NCBI GenBank assembly: GCA_947650365.1 | Contig: OX393550.1 | Span: 70,801,978 to 70,865,977, forward strand | Direction: 5' to 3' | Length of the DNA: 64,000 bases | From: Chamaelirium japonicum | Lineage: Eukaryota > Streptophyta > Magnoliopsida > Liliales > Melanthiaceae | Shown: in pieces, positions 32,276 through 42,770 of the stretch | Layout of the letters: each line of letters opens with the position of its first letter | Numbering within the stretch: position 1 is the first letter of the stretch | Notes under the pieces: generated by a model | Told to the model about the DNA's origin: nothing | Databases searched by the model: none | What the model saw: only the letters and a program-made list of their open reading frames with translations | Position numbers and translations under genes: made by a program

Positions 32276-34035
32276 TCAATTCACTGGCTTTTCCTTGATG
32301 TATCCCGAAACGTAGACAGGCCGGTTATGCAACAGTGTCCCGAGTTGTAAGTCCTCATCCGAAAAGGTTATCGTCGCATCACATGAGGCCACAGCTTTGC
32401 GCTTCTGATCATCCTTCCTTTTCCTCTTGTAGCTGTCTGGGTCGGCCAAGGCCGCAGCCATTGTCAGGTGAGCCTTCTTCGGGAGATGCAAAGCTTCCAC
32501 GAGTGGCAAGTGCAGGATTGCTTCGTCGTGAGAGGCGGTGCCCCCTTTGTCGGAATCGTCTCCCTCATCGGTGGAGTCGCCTTCTTCAGAAGTTTCGCTT
32601 TCGTCTTTTCCTTCCGATGCCTCATGAACTTCGACCATACAACAAGATACCCTGATGTGTTGGTCCACTGGGAGGAAGCGATCCGGGAAGAACTCTTGCA
32701 AGGTTGTTGGCTCTGGAAGGCTCTGCTGAAGCAGATCGTCTTGGCTTGCTGGCGGCACTTTAAACGCCTTCCTCCCCGGAGTCTTGCTTTTCTTCTTATA
32801 GGTCTTCCGCTTGGTGGACCTCCTCGTCACACGGTCTTGCTTGAGCTTCTTTTCTTGCCATGGCTTTCGTCGCCGTGGTAGCATGACCCATGCTTCTTCG
32901 TCGGTGGATTCCCCTCCGCTAGGATGATGGTCGGCAGCAGCAACTGGTTCCCTCGAAGGCACTTGTTCTTCTGGAGGCTCAATTGGCTCGTCTTCCGATT
33001 CCCAGCCGGTGGGCTTGATTTCGTCGATTGAAACGGACGGAGGCCTTGAGTAGAGGACGTAATAGTCAAACTTGCCGAAGGTTGGCCCAGCAGACCGACT
33101 TCTGGATCTCCCTGCTCGTATCTTTTCTGGAGAGCGCATTGGGATATAACTTGACTGGAAGGGACTTGCTCTTCTTGAGGCTCCACTGGCTCGTCCTCCG
33201 GTTCCCAGTCGGTGGGCTTGATTTCGTCGATTGAAACGGACGGAGGCCTTGAGTAAAGGACGTAATAGTCGAACTTGCCCGAAGGCTGGCCCAGCAGACC
33301 GACTTCTGGATCTCCTTGCTCGTATCTTTTCCGGAGAGTTCGTTGGGATGTAGCATTGCTTGGAAGAGGTGCTGGCGTGAGCGATGGTTGCCCCCAAGGT
33401 AGCGGCGTTTCTTCTTCGGTGAGCGTAGGAGTACGTTGACGTCGCTTCGAGACTTTCGGCTGGAAAATTGACTTAGCGGTTGGCGCTTGATGGTTGATGC
33501 GCAATTTGGGCACGCTTCGCCGAGCAGCAACGAGTACCGGCGAGAAGGAGCCGAAGGTGATGGACGTCATGTTGGCCGTAGCGACCTCCCCGTTGTCAAT
33601 TTCTATCTTTCCTTGCTTTGCGAGTGCCATGATTCTTTCCTTGAAGACGAAGCATCTGTCGATGGGATGACTTACCACCCGGTGGTATTTGCAGAAGAGA
33701 GGGTCGTCGACGCGATGCATCTGCTTGGGCCTCTTCGAAGGAGGGAGCTCTATCATCTTCTCTTGCAGCAGTTGGTCGAACATGGAGGAGACTTCCGAGT
33801 CTGGGAAGGGGTACTCCTTGGCTTCGAGCTCCTCGAGAGTCATCCTTTGTCTTGGCGGCGGCATGGCGGCTCCATTCTTCTGATCCGGCTTGCCACCGAT
33901 CCTGAGCGGCTTGGAGGTTGAAGCTACGTCCGCAACATTGACTTGTTTCGGTTTCGATGCCGGCGGCTTGTCCTTCTCCACCTTCAAGAAGTCTTTGTTC
34001 TTCGAATCCCCGCGGCTTGCTAGGCTGAGTTCCAT
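32276..34035 (-). pseudogene. Element B: gag C-terminal/linker region with 204-bp tandem duplication
   Basis: Frame 34035-32827 follows the gag stop and contains CKYHRVVSHPIDRCFVF (a CX2-3HX4HX3C zinc-binding-like motif, residues about 120-136) and acidic, Pro-rich stretches. A 204-bp unit (68 codons) containing KRYEQGDPEVGLLGQPS and SVSIDEIKPT is repeated in tandem; CGATTGAAAC starts at 33,024 and 33,228. One base is missing in the left copy (near 33,077), so the protein shifts into the frame 33397-32276, which ends VYVSGYIKEKPVN immediately before the protease. Confidence 0.75.
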
Positions 34036-34056
34036 GTCGTGAGCTCGAGTCGCGAG

Positions 34057-35376
34057 TTATTCGAAAGACCGAGGCTTAATACCTTTGAGGATGTAGAGCA
34101 GGCCCCAGTGCATGCCTTGGGTGCACATCTCGATGGCCGAGTCTTCGGACAAGCGGTCTCGTGAATTCAGCGCGAGGTTCCTCCATCTGTCGATGTAGTC
34201 AATTACCGGCTCGTCCTTCCTTTGCTTGACTGCAGTAAGCTCGGTCATGCTGACGGTTCGTCTGGTGCTGTAGAAGCGATTGAAGAACTCCCTCTCCATC
34301 TGATCCCAGCTGTCGATGGTCCCTGGAGGAAGATCAACGTACCAGTCGAACGCGTTGCCTTTGAGGGTGCGAACGAATTGCTTCACCATCTCGTCGCCAT
34401 ATGTGCCGGCATTATTGCAGGTCTCGATGAAGTGGGCAACGTGCTGTCTTGGGTTTCCCTTTCCGTCGAAGTGCTGGAACTTTGGTGGCTGGAATCCGAC
34501 TGGGAAGCGTAGCTGCTGGATCCTCGCGGTGTAGGGCTTCGAGTATGCTGCCGTGATCGGAGGAAGGCCACTGCCGTGAGAACGCATCATGTCGGCTATC
34601 AACGCTTGGACTTGCTGAGCATTCATCGTCGCTGTTGTCGGAGGTTGTGTGACCACCGAGGCTGGTGCTGGGGAGACGACTTCCACTGGGACGGGAGCCG
34701 AGGAGAGCGCTGGAGTAACTGCTTGAATCGTCGGAACAACCTCTGCAGGGGCGGGAGTTAAAGACGGAACTTGAGCGGTTACTGGAGAAGCGACGGGTTG
34801 GCCGACTGCTGCAACGTCCCTTGCGCTTAGCTTTTGGAGCAGAGTATTGATGTGACGATCCTTCTCCTCCATCAGCCGAGTAATCTGCGCCATGTGCTCG
34901 TTCATCTGCATGACTTGGAGCTGAAGAGCGGACAGAGGATGGTGACGGAGGACGTCTCGATGTTGCATGCTAGCATCCTCGCCGTCGTCATCGGAGATGT
35001 AATTACGCCGGCTTGCTTCTGTTTGATGACTGGTGTTTGCCCCCTGCAGAGGAGGTGCAACGTCCGCTGGAGAATCCGAACGGGCTCGGGGTTGGGGCTG
35101 GTCCTCCCCAAACTTCTGGACATGGACTCCAGGATCGAAGTGCGTTTCTTCATGCACCAAGGTCTCATCGGCGTTTTGACGAGCATCTTCGGCAGTAATT
35201 TCTGGTGTGAAGACATCCGCAAGGGTTCGAGTACGCCGAGTGTAGACGCGTACCATCGGGGGAGCATCACCCTCCGGGTTTACTGGATCACCGTGTCGGA
35301 GTAGAGGAGACTCGGTGATCGGTGAAAGGCTTGGAGCAAACGCATCGTTGCTTGTCTCGACCATTGCAAACTTCAA
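34057..35376 (-). CDS. Element B gag
   Basis: Open 439-codon frame close to the primer site. Residues 1-250 are a hydrophilic, Pro/Ala-rich region with a probable helix (LQVMQMNEHMAQITRLMEE). The retrotransposon gag domain occupies about 290-420 (FQPPKFQHFDGKGNPRQHV, LKGNAFDWYVDLPPGTI, FNRFYSTRR, FIDYIDRW-like). Gag forms the virus-like particle that carries the element RNA. A TAA/TGA-type stop at 34057 separates it from the following linker frame. This is the least damaged gene of B. Confidence 0.8.
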   Translation of the reverse strand: MKFAMVETSNDAFAPSLSPITESPLLRHGDPVNPEGDAPPMVRVYTRRTRTLADVFTPEITAEDARQNADETLVHEETHFDPGVHVQKFGEDQPQPRARSDSPADVAPPLQGANTSHQTEASRRNYISDDDGEDASMQHRDVLRHHPLSALQLQVMQMNEHMAQITRLMEEKDRHINTLLQKLSARDVAAVGQPVASPVTAQVPSLTPAPAEVVPTIQAVTPALSSAPVPVEVVSPAPASVVTQPPTTATMNAQQVQALIADMMRSHGSGLPPITAAYSKPYTARIQQLRFPVGFQPPKFQHFDGKGNPRQHVAHFIETCNNAGTYGDEMVKQFVRTLKGNAFDWYVDLPPGTIDSWDQMEREFFNRFYSTRRTVSMTELTAVKQRKDEPVIDYIDRWRNLALNSRDRLSEDSAIEMCTQGMHWGLLYILKGIKPRSFE

Positions 35377-35411
35377 GCAGCTTCTTCAGTCGTACGGATG
35401 AAAGGAGAAGA

Positions 35412-35430
35412 GGTCCCACCGGGCGTGCCA
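35412..35430 (-). other. Primer-binding site of element B
   Basis: Minus strand TGGCACGCCCGGTGGGACC, six bases downstream of the 5' LTR. It begins TGG, as a tRNA 3'-end complement should, and resembles the TGGCGCCCACCGTGGGG-type sites of plant gypsy elements. The exact tRNA is not assigned. Confidence 0.75.
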
Positions 35431-35436
35431 GAAATC

Positions 35437-37454
35437 TGTAGGCGCGGAAAAGGTACGAGTCGTCTTTATTGCGCAAAACCAGATTACAAGTGTGGCCGGG
35501 ACCAGGGTGGCTCGGGTGTAGCGAGTCCGGGTTGCGGCGAGTGTTGATCAGGAGATTGTGGGAGAGATCCTCTGGAGGGTCCCTTTGATCCGCGTCTCCA
35601 CGTGGTGTTCGTGCGAAAGCTCTGAAGGGGTTGCCCAGGACAGAGGTCTTTACAGGGTGAGGGTTTTGGAGAGGCTAAGGAATGTCCACCGTTGCTTTGT
35701 CCCTTCCGTGCTTCGCGCTTTCTCGGCTAGGGGGTTTTCGGCTTCGTTCCTCGGTCTTCGTGTCTTCGTCGCTCCTTATTTGACCTCGGCGTCCTTGATC
35801 GTCGGTTCACGGCGTCGATCGTGCTTTTGGCGTCGGCTTTGGCTTTTTGGCTTTGGCTTGGCTCCGGCGTGGCTCTGGCTTTTGCTTTGCTTCGGTGCTT
35901 GCGCTTGGACGTAGCCGGGAGAGACTTGCAATGCTTTCGTTCTTCCGAACTTCGCGTCGTATCAGCTAGAACGTGCGGTGCTTTTGCTCGTGGCCGGCGT
36001 AGTCGCTTGGCTTTGGCACTTGCGTTGCTTTGGCGCGGGCTTTACTGGGGCTTTGCTTTGGCTTCTTGCGTTGGCTTTAGCTTCAGCGTCAACTCGGTCT
36101 TCTTCTTCGAACGACGTAGGCTACTTCTCCGGTGCTTCGACGGTTTGGGTGTCGGCTGGACTTCTCTTCTTCTCCGGGCTTCCTCAGAGTCGAAGAATGC
36201 TTTCGAAGATAGTAGGGGTAGCACCGATCTCCGTGCGACGGTTGTAGCGTCGGCTTTTGTTGATGAAGACGGCGAGGGTAGCGACGGTCTCCGTGCGACG
36301 GTTGTAGCGTCGGCTTTTGTTGATGAAGACGGCGGGAGTAGCGACGGTCTTCGTGCGACGGTTGTAGCGTCGGTTTTTGTTGATGAAGACGGCGGGGGTA
36401 GCGACGCTTCAGGCGGTCTGCTCCAGGCTTTCTTCTTCGTGGATGGCGCAGACGTTTGTCGAAGGCGACGGGGTGATGACGCTTCGTTTCTCTTCTCCGG
36501 GTTTTGGAGCTTGATCGGAGTGGAGGATTTGTTGGAGCCGACGGGGTAGTGCCGCTCTGAGCTTCTTCTCCGGCCTTTGCTTATGGCGTCTTCGGAGTCG
36601 AAGGGTCTTCTTCTCCGAGCTTTCTTCTTCGTGCAAGGAGTCAAAGTCTTGATCTTCGTGTGCAAGGGTCTTCACGTCGATGAGGGCTTTTAATGGACTA
36701 AGCCGATCCCGAAGGGACAGGCTTGCCCGTGCCTCGTGTAGCCTTGGGTCGATGAAGGAGCGTCTCCTCTTCTGCAGAGCTCCCGCACTTCGTCTTCAAT
36801 CTTCGACCTCTTGAGCCTTCCCCCTCCCCCTCTATTTATAGGCAAAAGGAGGGGGGGAGATATGGGAAGTTCTTAATTTTAAATCCCTTTAATATCTCCC
36901 GCTTAATTACCCGGGATTTATTCATCCATTGATGAGGGGAATAACATTTATTTGTTTTCCTTTTCTGGCGGGGCAATTATGGCTGGATTTTGCACACGAA
37001 ATCGATGGCGATCCGGCTTTTCTTCTTGTCCGTCGGATCGAGGGATCGGCGCAGATCCGCGTGTGCGCAGACGTCATACGCAACCTCCCCCCGCGCATGG
37101 CGGTGTTTATTTCCTTTTCTTTCTTCTCTTTCGGTTTCTTTTCTTTCCTTTTCTTTTCTTTCCTTTCTTTTCTTTTTCCTTGCAGGGCCGGCTGGCCCCA
37201 TGGGGTTCGGGTCCAAGTAGGGGCCGGCCCCATGGGGTTCGGACCCTAGTAGAGGCCGGCCCCCCTTAAGTGTGGGGTCCGCTCCTCTTTTGCTGGGTGC
37301 GAGTCGGGTCCGGGTCCGCACTGGTGCGTGCAAGTCGGGTTTGCATCCACGTTGGCACTCGTAAGTCGGGTCCGAGTCGAAGCGCGCGTCGGGTTTGCAT
37401 CCGCGTTGGCACACGTAAGTCGGGTCCGGGTCAGACGAAATTCGTGTGTCTACA
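35437..37454 (-). repeat. Element B 5' LTR
   Basis: 2,018 bp; plus-strand left end TGTAGGCGCGG, right end GTGTCTACA followed by the CCGAT target copy. It contains three 60-bp tandem units at about 36,237-36,410 and a T/C-rich tract at 37,110-37,180. Open frames up to 242 codons on both strands are artefacts of these repeats. Confidence 0.9.
36832..36841 (-). promoter_or_regulatory. TATA box of element B LTR promoter
   Basis: Minus strand CCTATAAATAGAGGG, a near-perfect plant TATA box about 615 bp into the 5' LTR in sense orientation. An identical box is in the 3' LTR near 17,561-17,570. It would drive gag-pol transcription leftward. Confidence 0.75.
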
Positions 37455-37459
37455 CCGAT

Positions 37460-38307
37460 CCCCCTCACCCGTCCGCCTCTCTTCCCACGGCAAGACCCGC
37501 ACGGACACACCTCGGGAAGCGTGCCCATGTCCCCTCTTTCCTCTTTTTCCCGTGCGGATGCGTCTCTCTTTCTTTCCATTTTCGTTGTTGTTTCCCTCCC
37601 TATAAAGCCCTACAAACCCTAATTGAAGGGGGGCGATGAATGATGAATTGAAACCCTAGAACGGAGAAGCGGGATCGCTTGTTCGACGTCTCATCCGAAG
37701 AATTCTCTTGCTTCTAGTCGTCTTCTTCTCTCCGCAAGCTTCTTCCTCGTCGCCACGCCCCGTCTACGACTTCGCGGAAGATTGACGCGGAGATCATCTC
37801 TTCTACAATATCAAATCATCTCGGCTTCTTCATCCTTTTCTTCCGGACCACGCCTCCTCTTCCGCCCATTCATCTACAACAACGGAGCCTTTGATCGCGG
37901 CCGGCATTGACCAAAGCACGATTTGAATCATCCCTCGATATTTTCACGTGACAACATCCCCTTTCAATCCGGCCTATTGCTGATTGTAATTAGGGTTTCA
38001 AAATACTTGGCTTCTGAAGAATCTCATCCATTAGGTTTACTATCGCTTAGATCTGTGTTTTATCTTTGAGACTTGGCTTTATATTTGAGATCTTGTTAGC
38101 ACTTTATTGCTGGAATTTATTTATAAAATCTGGAATTAATCATTCTCATGTCAGTTTTATTACTTCGTTAAATTAAACTTGTTTGGGCATGATTGGATGA
38201 TGATTAGGGTTCTTAGTCTTTGCTGAAGTTTGACTAAAGACGTGCGATATCTATCTTTAATTGTTTAAAATTCAGCACTTAGTTCTTTTAAGCATCTGCG
38301 TGCATCA
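37460..38307 (+). repeat. Element A 3' LTR, right part
   Basis: 848 bp continuing the LTR after the second CCGAT and ending GTGCATCA. It matches 12,160-13,008 with scattered substitutions and a few small indels. It is followed by GGATG, the target duplication of element A. Confidence 0.9.
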
Positions 38308-38665
38308 GGATGTGTGAAAGAAAGAGAAAGAGGGAGAAGAGAGACGGGGTGCTTAGAGTGAAAGAGGGAGGGGCCCATGTGGTACGTGAAAAGAAGGGGA
38401 AATGGACGTGTGCATAAGCCGTACGGTTAAGAGGAAAAAGGGCGGTTGGCGGTTCCCTTCAAAAGACATGTTGGCCTTTAATAATAAGCCCATCGAGCCC
38501 CAATTAAAGCTCAAAGTTCCACATTAGCGATTATTTTAAGTGATCGCTATTATCTGTCGGATCGATCTCTAATCTCGATCGTCTATTGCCATATAATGCC
38601 TACTAGCCAATATATCATATTAAGTTGTCAAAACGCACCTGGATTTAATCCAAATGCCACCCGAA
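38308..38665. other. Intron remnant right of element A
   Basis: Continues the pre-insertion sequence of 11,807 (AG-rich, then CCCATCGAGCCCCAATTAAAG). No gene or clear terminal repeat. It is probably part of an older LTR-like remnant. Confidence 0.4.
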
Positions 38666-39714
38666 TATAGGGATGGCAACGGGTCGGGTTTGGGACGGCG
38701 GCGACGGCCAGTCCTATCCTGAGCCCATCCTGTTAAGGAATAGCTTATCCTAACCAGAGGTGGCAATCCTTAACCTGACCCGCCAACCCGACCCGAAGTT
38801 AGAGGGTTTGGCCCATTTTGGTTTGGCCTAAACGAGTTCGGGTCATAGACAGGTCGATCCGACTGACTCGTTTATTTAATGGGTCGGGTTCGGGTTTGTA
38901 CTTATAACCCGATTGACATGACTTGACCAGTTTACCAAATGCGTCGTGTCAACCTGACCCGACCCAACCCAAACCAAACCAACCAATCAACCCGGCCCAA
39001 TCCGTCCTGACTTAACCCAACCCGACCGGTTTACATGGGTTTTGTTGACCCAACCCGAGCCAACCCGACCCGTTTAGTAAACAGGTTAAACGGGTTGGGT
39101 CGGGTCAACCCGTTTATTAGGCTGGTCAGGTTTGGGTTTAAGTTAAAGACCCATTTATTAAACGGGTCGGGTTCGAGTTGGGTGTTTTTCTCTTATACCT
39201 ATGTCTCAACCGACCCGAACCATTGCCACCCGCAATCCCAACCCAGTCCCAAACATGTATCAGGTTTGGATGGAAAATCCCAAACCCATCCCATTTATAG
39301 ACTTATAGTAGAGAAAACCCAAACCCGTCCCATCCCATCCCACTTATATTTTGACGGGTTAATCGAAGCGAGTTGGATTAGGTTTGAACTAAAAGATAAA
39401 TAAACATTATAGAAAATAAATTCATTTTAACTAAAAATAAGCTAATTCTACACTTTTTCTTAAACAATAAATTCATGGAAGGAAAATTTTGGGCTTTGAC
39501 AAGTGCAAGTGCAACTAATGTTGATCTATATGTTAATTGATATATGTATATGTAATTGGGTTGGGTTCGATGCGGGGTAGGCTAAACCCAAACCAAAATC
39601 TCACCCAATCGAGTTTTTTCAAACAATCTCAAACCCATTTAATTCCATCCCAAACCCGTCCCAATAGGATCAGGTGGGGTCGGGTAACCTGCTAAACCCA
39701 TTTAGTTGTCATCC
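38666..39714. mobile_element. hAT-like non-autonomous element with a second one nested inside
   Basis: The termini read GGATGGCAACGGGTCGGG on the left (from 38671) and, in reverse, GGATGACAAC on the right (39705-39714). The flanks ACCCGAA and ACCTGAA suggest a target duplication of 7-8 bp with one change. The interior is built of GGGTCGGGT/AACCCGACCC-type motifs, common in plant hAT MITEs. An inner element is inserted at 38756-39234. There is no coding capacity. Confidence 0.6.
38756..39234. mobile_element. Inner hAT-like MITE
   Basis: Terminal inverted repeats AGGTGGCAAT (38758) and ATTGCCACC (39222-39230). It is flanked by ATCCTAACC (38747-38755) and ATCCCAACC (39235-39243), an 8-9-bp duplication with one change. 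It is full of ACCCGACCC/GGGTCGGG motifs and moved into the outer element after that had inserted. Confidence 0.65.
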
Positions 39715-39721
39715 TTACCTG

Positions 39722-39816
39722 AAGCCAGTCGTGGACATCCCCGCATGGAAAGGCATCATATACATCCAAAGCCAGTCGTGGACATCCCCGCATGGAAAGG
39801 CATCATATACATCCAA
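39722..39816. repeat. Perfect tandem duplication, 47-bp unit
   Basis: AGCCAGTCGTGGACATCCC begins at 39723 and again at 39770, with the remaining sequence GCATGGAAAGGCATCATATACATCC-like kept in both. The two copies look identical, so the duplication is recent. It lies in the intron, 420 bp from the exon at 40236-40325. Confidence 0.85.
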
Positions 39817-40235
39817 AATAATGTCTCCAAATGCAGGAAAACATAAAATCTGCTATTAGTCCTCTATTACTTGGCATAAATAAACGATGACATAAATATA
39901 AGCAACTTCTGTAGGACGGATTGCAGATCAAGCGGCATCAGGATTGCACTGTATTTGATTTACATACACATTGCGACACTAAGTAAATAACTATAGCCGA
40001 TTTTTCCCTCCTTTCAACTTTAGACTAAAAATAACTTATCGATCCAATTAGTATTTTGCATTAAATACCCTTAGTCCAGTTGGTAATTAGAAAATAACCC
40101 ATTTTGCGGGGCCTTAGCTACAAAACAAGAAATGTTACACAATTAAAATGCACAAAATTAAATGAAAGGCTTTATTAAATGTCTAGATTGATGCACACCA
40201 AATAGAATCTGCCTAGAGTTGAAAAGTTAGCTCAC
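39817..40235 (-). other. Intron sequence next to exon 40236-40325
   Basis: AT-rich intron of the host gene with no further element recognised. The donor site at 40235 reads GTGAGC on the minus strand. Confidence 0.6.
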
Positions 40236-40325
40236 TTTATAACCAACAGAAGAATAATCTCTGTGCTCCATAACCCCAATCAATTGGATGGCATTATATC
40301 CTGATTTTTTTATATGAGGAAGGAC
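40236..40325 (-). CDS. SBE3: Starch branching enzyme (SBE3-like), exon VLPHIKKSGYNAIQLIG
   Basis: A 90-bp phase 0-0 exon encoding VLPHIKKSGYNAIQLIG followed by VMEHRDYSSVGYK. This is the strand beta-1/beta-2 part of the GH13 barrel of glucan branching enzymes (GYNAxQLIGxxEHxDYxSxGY). The acceptor is TTTATACAG at 40326 and the donor GTGAGC at 40235. It joins without a frame break to the exon at 40395-40567 across a 69-bp intron, and to 9635-9710 across 30.5 kb. All residues expected in this block are present, so the exon looks functional. Confidence 0.92.
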
Positions 40326-40394
40326 CTGTATAAAGAAAAGGAAATGTTATGCAATAGAAATAGATAAAACCATAACTATGATATGAAGTGTTAC

Positions 40395-40567
40395 CTGGGA
40401 AATAAATTCACTGAAAGAAGATATTTTAGGCTCAATTCCACTTATTCCAACATGGCACTCATATATACGAAGGGATTTTGGAACTTCTGGACGCTTGTTC
40501 TTCCATTTATAAACATCTGCTGGGGGTGGTTCCCAGTGCACTGCAAAATATTGCTTCCCTTCTACAT
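40395..40567 (-). CDS. SBE3: Starch branching enzyme (SBE3-like), exon with RIYECHVGISG
   Basis: A 173-bp exon. The first two bases complete an Asp codon begun in the exon ending at 56932. It encodes VEGKQYFAVHWEPPP, then PKSLRIYECHVGISG, then SSFSEFISQ. IYECHVGISG is the branching-enzyme signature at the start of the catalytic barrel (IYExHVGxSx). The acceptor is TTTTCAG at 40568 and the donor CAG|GTAACA at 40394. Linker and barrel start are intact. Distance to the preceding exon is 16.4 kb. Confidence 0.92.
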
Positions 40568-41056
40568 CTGAAAACCATGGATAAATAAAGGAAATTGAAT
40601 ATAAAATCAATAAAAAAATGATTACCAAAAATCGTATGAATGGAATTTACAAATTGTTTGATTAACCATACATAGGCATATCAACCTTTAATAAAATTAC
40701 AATAAAACTGATTGTAAATGTTCTCAAGGGATAGGTTGGCAAAAAAAGTCCCACAAGTTTTGTGACACTTATTGATAATAAATTGATCGACCCTGACATG
40801 ACAATTATTTCATATCCTAACCAATAATAGAAGAGGAAAATGTTAACAAATCGAGAATTAGCTCCTTTTTGTTGTTAGAATTAATTGGCTAACTTCAGCA
40901 TTCAAAAGCTTGCTTTAGCTATTTATTCACATAACCCAAGCAATACCTTAGTTTTTTGCTTCCTTATGGATTCAATGTTAAATCGTATTAATCACTTCTC
41001 CTGATGGTGTGCACCCAGTCCTATCTACTCCTAGCCGGGTAAAACCAAGAACCGAC
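40568..41056 (-). other. Intron sequence between exon 40395-40567 and the solo LTR
   Basis: AT-rich with stops in all frames. The last 20 bp (AAACCAAGAACCGAC) belong to a sequence that continues after the solo LTR at 43668, ending in the CCGAC target duplication. Confidence 0.6.
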
Positions 41057-42244
41057 TGTATGAACAAAATTTGGTTTTTACTCAAGTACAAATTTCAAAT
41101 GACTCGCTTCGAGGGAGCGGCGTACAAAATATATTAGGAGATTGCGGGGAAATCCATCTATGATCCTTTGATACTCAATTTCGAAATAGAAAGATTACAA
41201 CAAGTAAGAGAAATGAAAAGAGAAGAACGTTGCGGTAATTGATCCTTCCGGACTTTGCCCGTGATCGGCTAGGGGCTTTGTTTTACTCTTCTTCTTCTTG
41301 AATCTTCACTTGTTATTCGCTCGTTCTTCGACTTGCTTTGAACTTAAATCTTCTTTCTTCTTCAATCTTCAACCTGTGACCTCCGATCTTCTTCTTCGAT
41401 CTCCGATTTTATTTGGTTTGCTTCGATCTTCGATCCTTTTTCTCCGGAATTTCTTGGAGCTTTGAAGTATCTTCGGTAGGGAGATTTGTAGACTCTTCTT
41501 CTATGGCAAAGATCTACTCTAGTCCTTTTTGTATATTGAAGGTCTAGCCTTTTTATTTCTTCTTCCCTTCTTTTATAAAGGTCGAAGTAGTTATTGTAGA
41601 GAATAACTACCTAGGGTGGTTAAAGCAACCTCGAAGTGGTTTCCATAACTCCCTTGGATGGTTAGACTAACTTCCAGGTGGTTTCCATAACTTCCCTTGA
41701 TAGTTGTGATAACTTCCAAGTGGTTTTATAACTTCCACTGGTTGTTAATCCCTTTGAATTTCAAATTTGTCCCTCCATTTTTCTTTAATGGTAAAGATTT
41801 GAGTGTACCGGTCTGATTTAATCAACTTGTGGCTCGAGTGTTGAATCCGAGTCGACTTACTGCGACTTGAACTCGAAAAAGATAACTCTTGATTCGGTCT
41901 TTTCTGACTTGGTGACTTGACGAGTCTGTTGAACCTGGAGTAAGCTTACTTGCAGGAGCTTGCGCTTGGTCATTCTTCGACCTTGTATGTCGGCGTATCG
42001 AATGATGCATATCTCTAAGTATTATTCTACTGACTTAGAGATAAACTTTAGATGATGGGGATATGACATTTTTCTTACCTCCCATTTTTCAGACTTAGTC
42101 AAATTTTCCTTTTTGGTGCTTGACATTCCCTAATACAAACTTTTCAGACTTAGTCAAACTTAGTCAGGGCCTGGGTTAGGGCTGGCCTCTCCTTTTGTTA
42201 ACTTTACGAGCTTCTGGGATTCTAAAGTCTCCGGGATTTAGTCA

Positions 42245-42770
42245 AATTTTCGACTTAGCCAAATTTTCGAGTATATGAAAGATTTCCCTGATCATCAAGG
42301 AAATATTGTCTTCCGAACTTAGCTAAATTTCCGAGTACAGAGAGTGATTTCCCTAGTCATTAGGGAAATATTGTCTTCCAAACTTAGCCAAATTTTTTAG
42401 TATAGATAGAGATTTCCCTGGTCATCAAGGAAATATTGTCTTCCAAATTTAGCCAAATCTTCGAGTGCAGATAAAGATTTCCCTGATCATCAAGGAAATA
42501 TTGTCTTCCATACTTAGCCAAATCTTCGAGTACAGAAAGAGATTTCCCTATTCATCAGGGAAATATTGTCTTTCAGATTTAGCCAAATTTTCGAGTGTAG
42601 AGAGATATTTTCCTAGTCATCAAGGAAATATTGTCTTCCAGACTTAGCCAAATTTTTTAGTGCAAAGAGACATTTCCCTTATCATCAAAGAAATATTGTC
42701 TTCCAAACTTAGTCAAATTTTCAGTGCAGAGAGAGATTTCCCTGGTCATCAGGGAAATAGTCTTCCAGCC
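42245..42770. repeat. 65-bp tandem array, about eight units
   Basis: AAATATTGTCTTCC or a close variant starts at 42301, 42366, 42431, 42496, 42561, 42626 and 42691, exactly 65 bp apart, with a slightly shorter last unit (42755). Each unit has GATTTCCCT.(A/G)TCATCAAGG and ACTTAGCCAAATTTT. The array is interrupted by the MITE and a partial unit resumes at 43,610. Such arrays in U3 or U5 of Tat LTRs are common; their function is unknown. Confidence 0.92.

Larger units (their letters stand above)
16160..37454 (-). mobile_element. Element B: Tat-lineage Ty3/gypsy retrotransposon, 21.3 kb with nested insertions
   Basis: Sense strand is minus. LTRs at 35437-37454 (5') and 16160-18182 (3') start TGTA and end TACA in sense. 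Perfect target duplication CCGAT lies at 16155-16159 and 37455-37459, inside the 3' LTR of element A. Internal order in sense: primer site, gag, linker, protease, reverse transcriptase, RNase H, a second RNase H, integrase, then an antisense gene, then polypurine tract. A second RNase H and an antisense plant-mobile-domain gene are known marks of the Tat/Retand group. Element C (23836-28249) and a MITE (22478-22893) are inserted in it; without them B is about 16.5 kb. Stops, frameshifts and an RT deletion make it defective. Confidence 0.9.
11808..38307 (+). mobile_element. Element A: non-autonomous Ty3/gypsy (chromovirus-related) element, interrupted by element B
   Basis: Complete insertion bounded by the 5-bp target duplication GGATG at 11803-11807 and 38308-38312. 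Both LTRs start TGATGCA and end TGCATCA. The 5' LTR is 11808-13008. The 3' LTR starts at 15816 and is split by element B, resuming at 37460. Without B and its duplicated target, A is about 5.2 kb. It has a tRNA-iMet primer site, gag, zinc knuckle and protease, but no reverse transcriptase, RNase H or integrase. Instead, a reading frame of unknown function follows the protease. A therefore had to be mobilised by an autonomous relative. Confidence 0.9.
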
